Below the pieces are notes generated by a model that had not been told where the DNA came from, ran no database searches, and saw only the letters and a program-made list of their open reading frames with translations. Below are positions 60,926 through 64,000 of a DNA stretch of 64,000 nucleotides, piece after piece. Made by a program: the position numbers and the translations under genes. Origin of the DNA: Sphingomonas sp. CFBP 8760 (lineage in GTDB: Bacteria > Pseudomonadota > Alphaproteobacteria > Sphingomonadales > Sphingomonadaceae). Position 1 is the stretch's first letter. Each line of letters opens with the position of its first letter. Location: the NCBI RefSeq assembly GCF_014841615.1, contig NZ_JACYUG010000004.1:1-64000 (forward strand), written 5' to 3'.

Positions 60926-62185
60926 TCAGGGTTCGACCGGTTCCGGCGGCGCCGGGGTCGATCCCAGCGGTTCCACCCGGCGGAGCAGCAGGCCGCCGGC
61001 CAGCGCCAGGGCGCCCAGCACCAGGCAGAAACCGACGACCCCCGGCCAGCCGGCGCGCGTCCACGCCATCCCGCCCACCGATCCCAGCACGCTCGATCCC
61101 AGATAATAGAAGAACAGATACCAGGCGGCGGCCTGCCCGCGCGCCGCGCCGCCCCGGCGGCCGACCCAGGCACTGGCGATCGAATGGCTGCCGAAGAAAC
61201 CGATCGTCACCACCGCGATGCCCAGCACCACCAGCCACAACGGCCGCGCGGCGGTGAGCGCGATGCCCGCCATCAGGATCGTCGCGGGTATCCAGAAGAC
61301 GCGCCGCCGCCCGACCCGCCCGGCCAGCGCCCCGAACCAGCCCGAACTGATCGACCCCAACGCATAGAGCAGGAACACCGCCCCCACCGCGCCCTGGCCC
61401 AGCGAATAGGGCGGGGCGAGCAGATGGAACCCGGCATAATTGTAGATGGTGACGAACGCCCCCATCAGCACGAACGCCTCGGCATAGAGCAGCCGCAGCC
61501 CGGCATCCCGGAACAGCATCGGCGCCCCGCGCGGCAGGGCGAGCCAGCCGCCCGCGCTGGCGACGAAGCGGCGCGACGGCGGCGCCAGTCGCCGGAACGT
61601 CTCCGCCATCGCCAGCCCCGCCAGTCCGACGACCGCCATCGCCCAGCGCCAGTCCGCGACCGCGGCGACCAGGCTGGCGATCAGCCGCCCGCCCATGCCG
61701 CCGAGCGCGCTGCCCGCGATGTAGAGCCCCATCGCCGACCCCACCGAGGCGGCATCCACCTCCTCCGCGACATAGGCCATCGCCACCGCGGGCACGCCCG
61801 CCAGCGCCAGCCCGGCCAGCAGCCGCAGCGCGAGCAGCATGTACCAGCCCGGCGCGACGGCGGCGGCCAGCGTCAGGATGCCCGCCGCCATCATCGCCGC
61901 GACCATCAGCGGCCGTCGCCCCACCCGGTCGGACAGCGCGCCCGCCACCAAGATGCCCAGCGCCAGCGGACCGGTGGCGAGCGGCACCGCCAGCGACGCG
62001 GCCTCCGCGCTGAGCGCATAATGCGCCGCCAGCAGGGGGAGCAGCGGCTGTACTGCATAGAGCGTGGAAAAGGTCGCGAAGCCGGCGAACAGCATCGCCA
62101 GCGTCAACCGTCGATAGGCGACGGACCCCGCCGCCAGCGCGGTGGCGGCGGTCGCATCACCGGCAGACCCGGAAGACATCGTCAT
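60926..62185 (-). CDS. MFS transporter (drug/metabolite exporter type)
   Basis: 419 residues, twelve membrane segments. FAGFATFSTLYAVQPLLPLL and the GALSDRVGRRPLM motif A loop are typical of the YnfM-like branch of MFS exporters. A long loop with RRLAPPSRRF separates the two halves. The start ATG 62185 (or 62179) is preferred to earlier codons, because the upstream open frame is Arg-rich and has no membrane segment. Substrate unknown. Confidence 0.85.
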   Translation of the reverse strand: MTMSSGSAGDATAATALAAGSVAYRRLTLAMLFAGFATFSTLYAVQPLLPLLAAHYALSAEAASLAVPLATGPLALGILVAGALSDRVGRRPLMVAAMMAAGILTLAAAVAPGWYMLLALRLLAGLALAGVPAVAMAYVAEEVDAASVGSAMGLYIAGSALGGMGGRLIASLVAAVADWRWAMAVVGLAGLAMAETFRRLAPPSRRFVASAGGWLALPRGAPMLFRDAGLRLLYAEAFVLMGAFVTIYNYAGFHLLAPPYSLGQGAVGAVFLLYALGSISSGWFGALAGRVGRRRVFWIPATILMAGIALTAARPLWLVVLGIAVVTIGFFGSHSIASAWVGRRGGAARGQAAAWYLFFYYLGSSVLGSVGGMAWTRAGWPGVVGFCLVLGALALAGGLLLRRVEPLGSTPAPPEPVEP

Positions 62186-62600
62186 GGTCGTCGCCCTAGC
62201 CCCGCCGGGCCGATCCACCAAGCGGGCCCGATGCCGGTCACGCGGGCGACCGGGTACACGCAACCCCGTCGCCCGCCGCTCGTTCGGGCGGCGAGGGAGA
62301 CGTACGATCGGCCACGCCAGCAACATCGTCCACTGCGACGGACCGGACAGTCCCCACGCATTCGACATCATCCCGCTGCAACCGCGCAACGGCAGCCTCG
62401 ATGCGAAATGCCCGGTCTGTCGCGGCCATGGCCAGTGGAACACCGAGATCGATCTGGTCAGTTTCCGCTGCAAGCGCGCGATCTGCGACCAGTGCCACGG
62501 CGCCGGCTGGATCGAGACGGGCAGCGATCCCGTCGCCCGCGCCGATATCGTGATGACGCCGGACGGCTATCCGCAATGGGTGATCGCCTTCGATTCCTGA
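62184..62600 (+). CDS. CxxC zinc-ribbon-like small protein, start uncertain
   Basis: The well-defined core is roughly 98 residues from IVHCDGPDSPHAFDIIPLQP to the end WVIAFDS. It contains CPVCRGHGQWNTE and CKRAICDQCHGAGWIE, two paired CxxC/CxxCxGxG knuckles like DnaJ zinc ribbons. This is a small family typical of sphingomonads, function unknown. The only ATG in frame (62184) overlaps the divergent MFS start and would give an Arg-rich unlikely N-terminus, while a GAGGGAGA site at 62293-62300 points to initiation near 62304-62310, where no standard start codon exists. Confidence 0.65.
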   Translation: MVVALAPPGRSTKRARCRSRGRPGTRNPVARRSFGRRGRRTIGHASNIVHCDGPDSPHAFDIIPLQPRNGSLDAKCPVCRGHGQWNTEIDLVSFRCKRAICDQCHGAGWIETGSDPVARADIVMTPDGYPQWVIAFDS

Positions 62601-62675
62601 GACGCCGCGCTCGATTTCCCGCGACGATGCGGTAGGGTGGTACGACAGGATCGCTAACCCATCGAAGGAACAGTC

Positions 62676-64000
62676 ATGGATCGTCGCAACTTTCTCGCCG
62701 GTGCCGCGGCGGTGTCGGCTGCCGGAACGTTGCCGATGCGCGCTGCCGCCGCCGCCCCGGCGGATCGCAACGCGGCGCTGCGCGCGATGCTCGACCGGTT
62801 CTTCTACGCGCGGCTCGATTCATCGCCCGAGCAGGCGACGCGGCTCGGCCTGGACAGCGGAGAGCGCGCCGGGCTGAAGGCGAAGCTGGACGACGTGTCG
62901 GCGGCGGGGCAGGCGGAGGACGTGGCGCGGGCGAAGGCGGAACTGGCCGAACTGCGCGCGTTCGGCACGGCGGGCCTGTCACCCGCCGCCGCGCTCGACC
63001 ATGAGATCGTGACCTATCAGCTGACCCGCGCGGTCGCGGGGGCGCAGCGGTTCACCTATGGCGACAGCCTCGGCCGGTTCGCGCCCTATGTGCTCAGCCA
63101 GCTGACCGGGCCGTATCGCGACGTGCCGGATTTCCTGGAATCGCAGGCGCGGGTGCGCGACGCGGGCGAGGCCGACGCCTATCTGGCGCGGCTCGCCGCC
63201 TTTCCCAAGGCGATAGACGACAGCACCGACCGGCAGCGCCGCGATGCCGCACGCGGCGTGTTCGCCCCCGACTACATCCTCGATACCACGCTGAAACAGC
63301 TGGGCAGTGCGATGGAGCGCCCCGCCGACCAGACGGTGATGGTCGCCAGCTTCGCCGCCAAGCTGAAGGCGGCGAACCTGCCCGCCGATCGGGTGGCCCG
63401 CGCCACGGCGATCGTCGCACAAGAGGTGTTCCCGGCGCTGGAGCGCCAGCGCGCCTTCGTGCAGGAACTGCGGGGCAAGGCGGTGCATGACGCCGGCTGC
63501 TGGCGCCTGCCCGATGGCGACGCCTATTACGCGGCGGCGGCGGAGGCCGCGACGACGGTGGCGATGGGCGGGGACGAGATCCACCGTCTGGGGTTAGCGC
63601 AGGTGGCGGAGATTTCGGCGCGGATCGATACCATCCTGAAGGCGCAGGGCATGAGCCAGGGCAGCGTCGGCCAGCGGCTGGTCGCGCTCAACCAGCGACC
63701 CGACCAGCTCTATCCCAACACCGATCCGGGGCGCGAGGCGCTGCTGGCGCAGCTCAACCGCCAGATCGTCGCGATGCAGGCGCGGCTGCCCGAGGCGTTC
63801 GACACGTTGCCCAAGGCCCCGGTCGAGGTGCGGCGGGTGCCGCCGACGATCCAGGCGGGCGCGCCGGGCGGCTATTACCAGAACGCCTCGCTCGACGGGT
63901 CGCGGCCGGCGATCTACTACATCAACCTGCGCGATACGTTCGACCGGCCGAAGTTCGGCCTCGCCACGCTGACCCATCACGAGGCGGTGCCTGGCCATCA
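62676..64000 (+). CDS. DUF885 family protein, truncated by the window edge
   Basis: The open frame starts at ATG 62676 with AAGGAACAG upstream and continues to the window end (441 codons and 2 bases visible). Tat-like signal DRRNFLAGAAAVSAAGTLPM. The body is helical (DRFFYARLDSSPEQATRLGL, VVAQEVFPALERQR-type region), and the last residues LATLTHHEAVPGH are the start of the DUF885 metal motif, so roughly 150 residues are missing. It is longer than the other DUF885 protein in this window and likely represents the full-length type. Exported, probable metallopeptidase. Confidence 0.85.
   Translation, partial: MDRRNFLAGAAAVSAAGTLPMRAAAAAPADRNAALRAMLDRFFYARLDSSPEQATRLGLDSGERAGLKAKLDDVSAAGQAEDVARAKAELAELRAFGTAGLSPAAALDHEIVTYQLTRAVAGAQRFTYGDSLGRFAPYVLSQLTGPYRDVPDFLESQARVRDAGEADAYLARLAAFPKAIDDSTDRQRRDAARGVFAPDYILDTTLKQLGSAMERPADQTVMVASFAAKLKAANLPADRVARATAIVAQEVFPALERQRAFVQELRGKAVHDAGCWRLPDGDAYYAAAAEAATTVAMGGDEIHRLGLAQVAEISARIDTILKAQGMSQGSVGQRLVALNQRPDQLYPNTDPGREALLAQLNRQIVAMQARLPEAFDTLPKAPVEVRRVPPTIQAGAPGGYYQNASLDGSRPAIYYINLRDTFDRPKFGLATLTHHEAVPGH

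Noticed and set aside
1..64000. tRNA, rRNA, riboswitch or CRISPR features
   Set aside because: Reading both strands by eye gave no cloverleaf with a conserved T-loop, no rRNA-like stretch, no regularly spaced repeat array and no recognisable riboswitch core. A covariance-model search would be needed to exclude small RNAs.

Overview
The window is high-GC alphaproteobacterial chromosome and most likely comes from a sphingomonad (Sphingomonas or a close relative). The grounds are four large TonB-dependent receptors, a DUF3297 protein, a PEPxxWA-CTERM-tailed protease, a MucR-type regulator, compact 4-base gene overlaps, and dispersed GC-rich inverted repeats of the kind common in this group. I saw no rRNA, tRNA, CRISPR array, insertion sequence or integrase.

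Layout. 1-5.1 kb is mainly housekeeping: prs (PRPP synthetase), a glutamyl-tRNA synthetase, a PepSY-like small secreted protein, a TonB protein, a Tyr/Gly-rich secreted protein and DUF3297. 5.3-11.7 kb holds two tandem TonB-dependent receptors. 11.8-16.9 kb has an ABC-F ATPase, two tandem paralogous acyltransferase-3 type membrane proteins and an unrecognised multipass membrane protein. 17.1-20.1 kb is a biotin operon, bioF-bioD-bioA. 20.4-33.8 kb is a complete-looking gene transfer agent (GTA) cluster of the RcGTA type: terminases, portal, protease, capsid, connectors, tail tube, tail chaperones, a short tape measure, baseplate/hub, NlpC/P60 peptidase, the gp15-like tail-tip protein and DUF2793. 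It has no integrase, repressor or lysis genes. 33.9-44.4 kb contains OmpA, DUF418, a secreted trypsin-like protease, purL, map, a CinA-type protein, a patatin and an SDR.

44.5-57.6 kb looks like one regulated catabolic system. A leftward operon (FAH-family hydratase, ExuT-like MFS transporter, 1252-residue LamG-containing secreted protein, DUF885 protein) diverges from a LacI-family regulator, which is followed by a secreted carboxylesterase and a TonB-dependent receptor. The same 14-base near-palindrome, TGACACCGGTTACC or a one-base variant, lies upstream of the operon, the esterase and the receptor. In two of these it sits between the -35 and -10 elements. I infer a LacI-repressed utilisation locus, probably for a uronate- or ester-containing glycan; the substrate is not known from sequence.

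57.6-64 kb holds a siderophore-type TonB receptor with a Fur-box-like site, a MucR homologue that has lost its zinc ligands, a small hypothetical gene, an MFS exporter, a CxxC zinc-ribbon-like protein with an unclear start, and a second DUF885 gene that runs off the right edge.

Starts were chosen by ribosome-binding site, overlap with the preceding gene and signal-peptide position, so several are shorter than the longest open frame. Family names come from recognition of motifs and layout, not from a database search.
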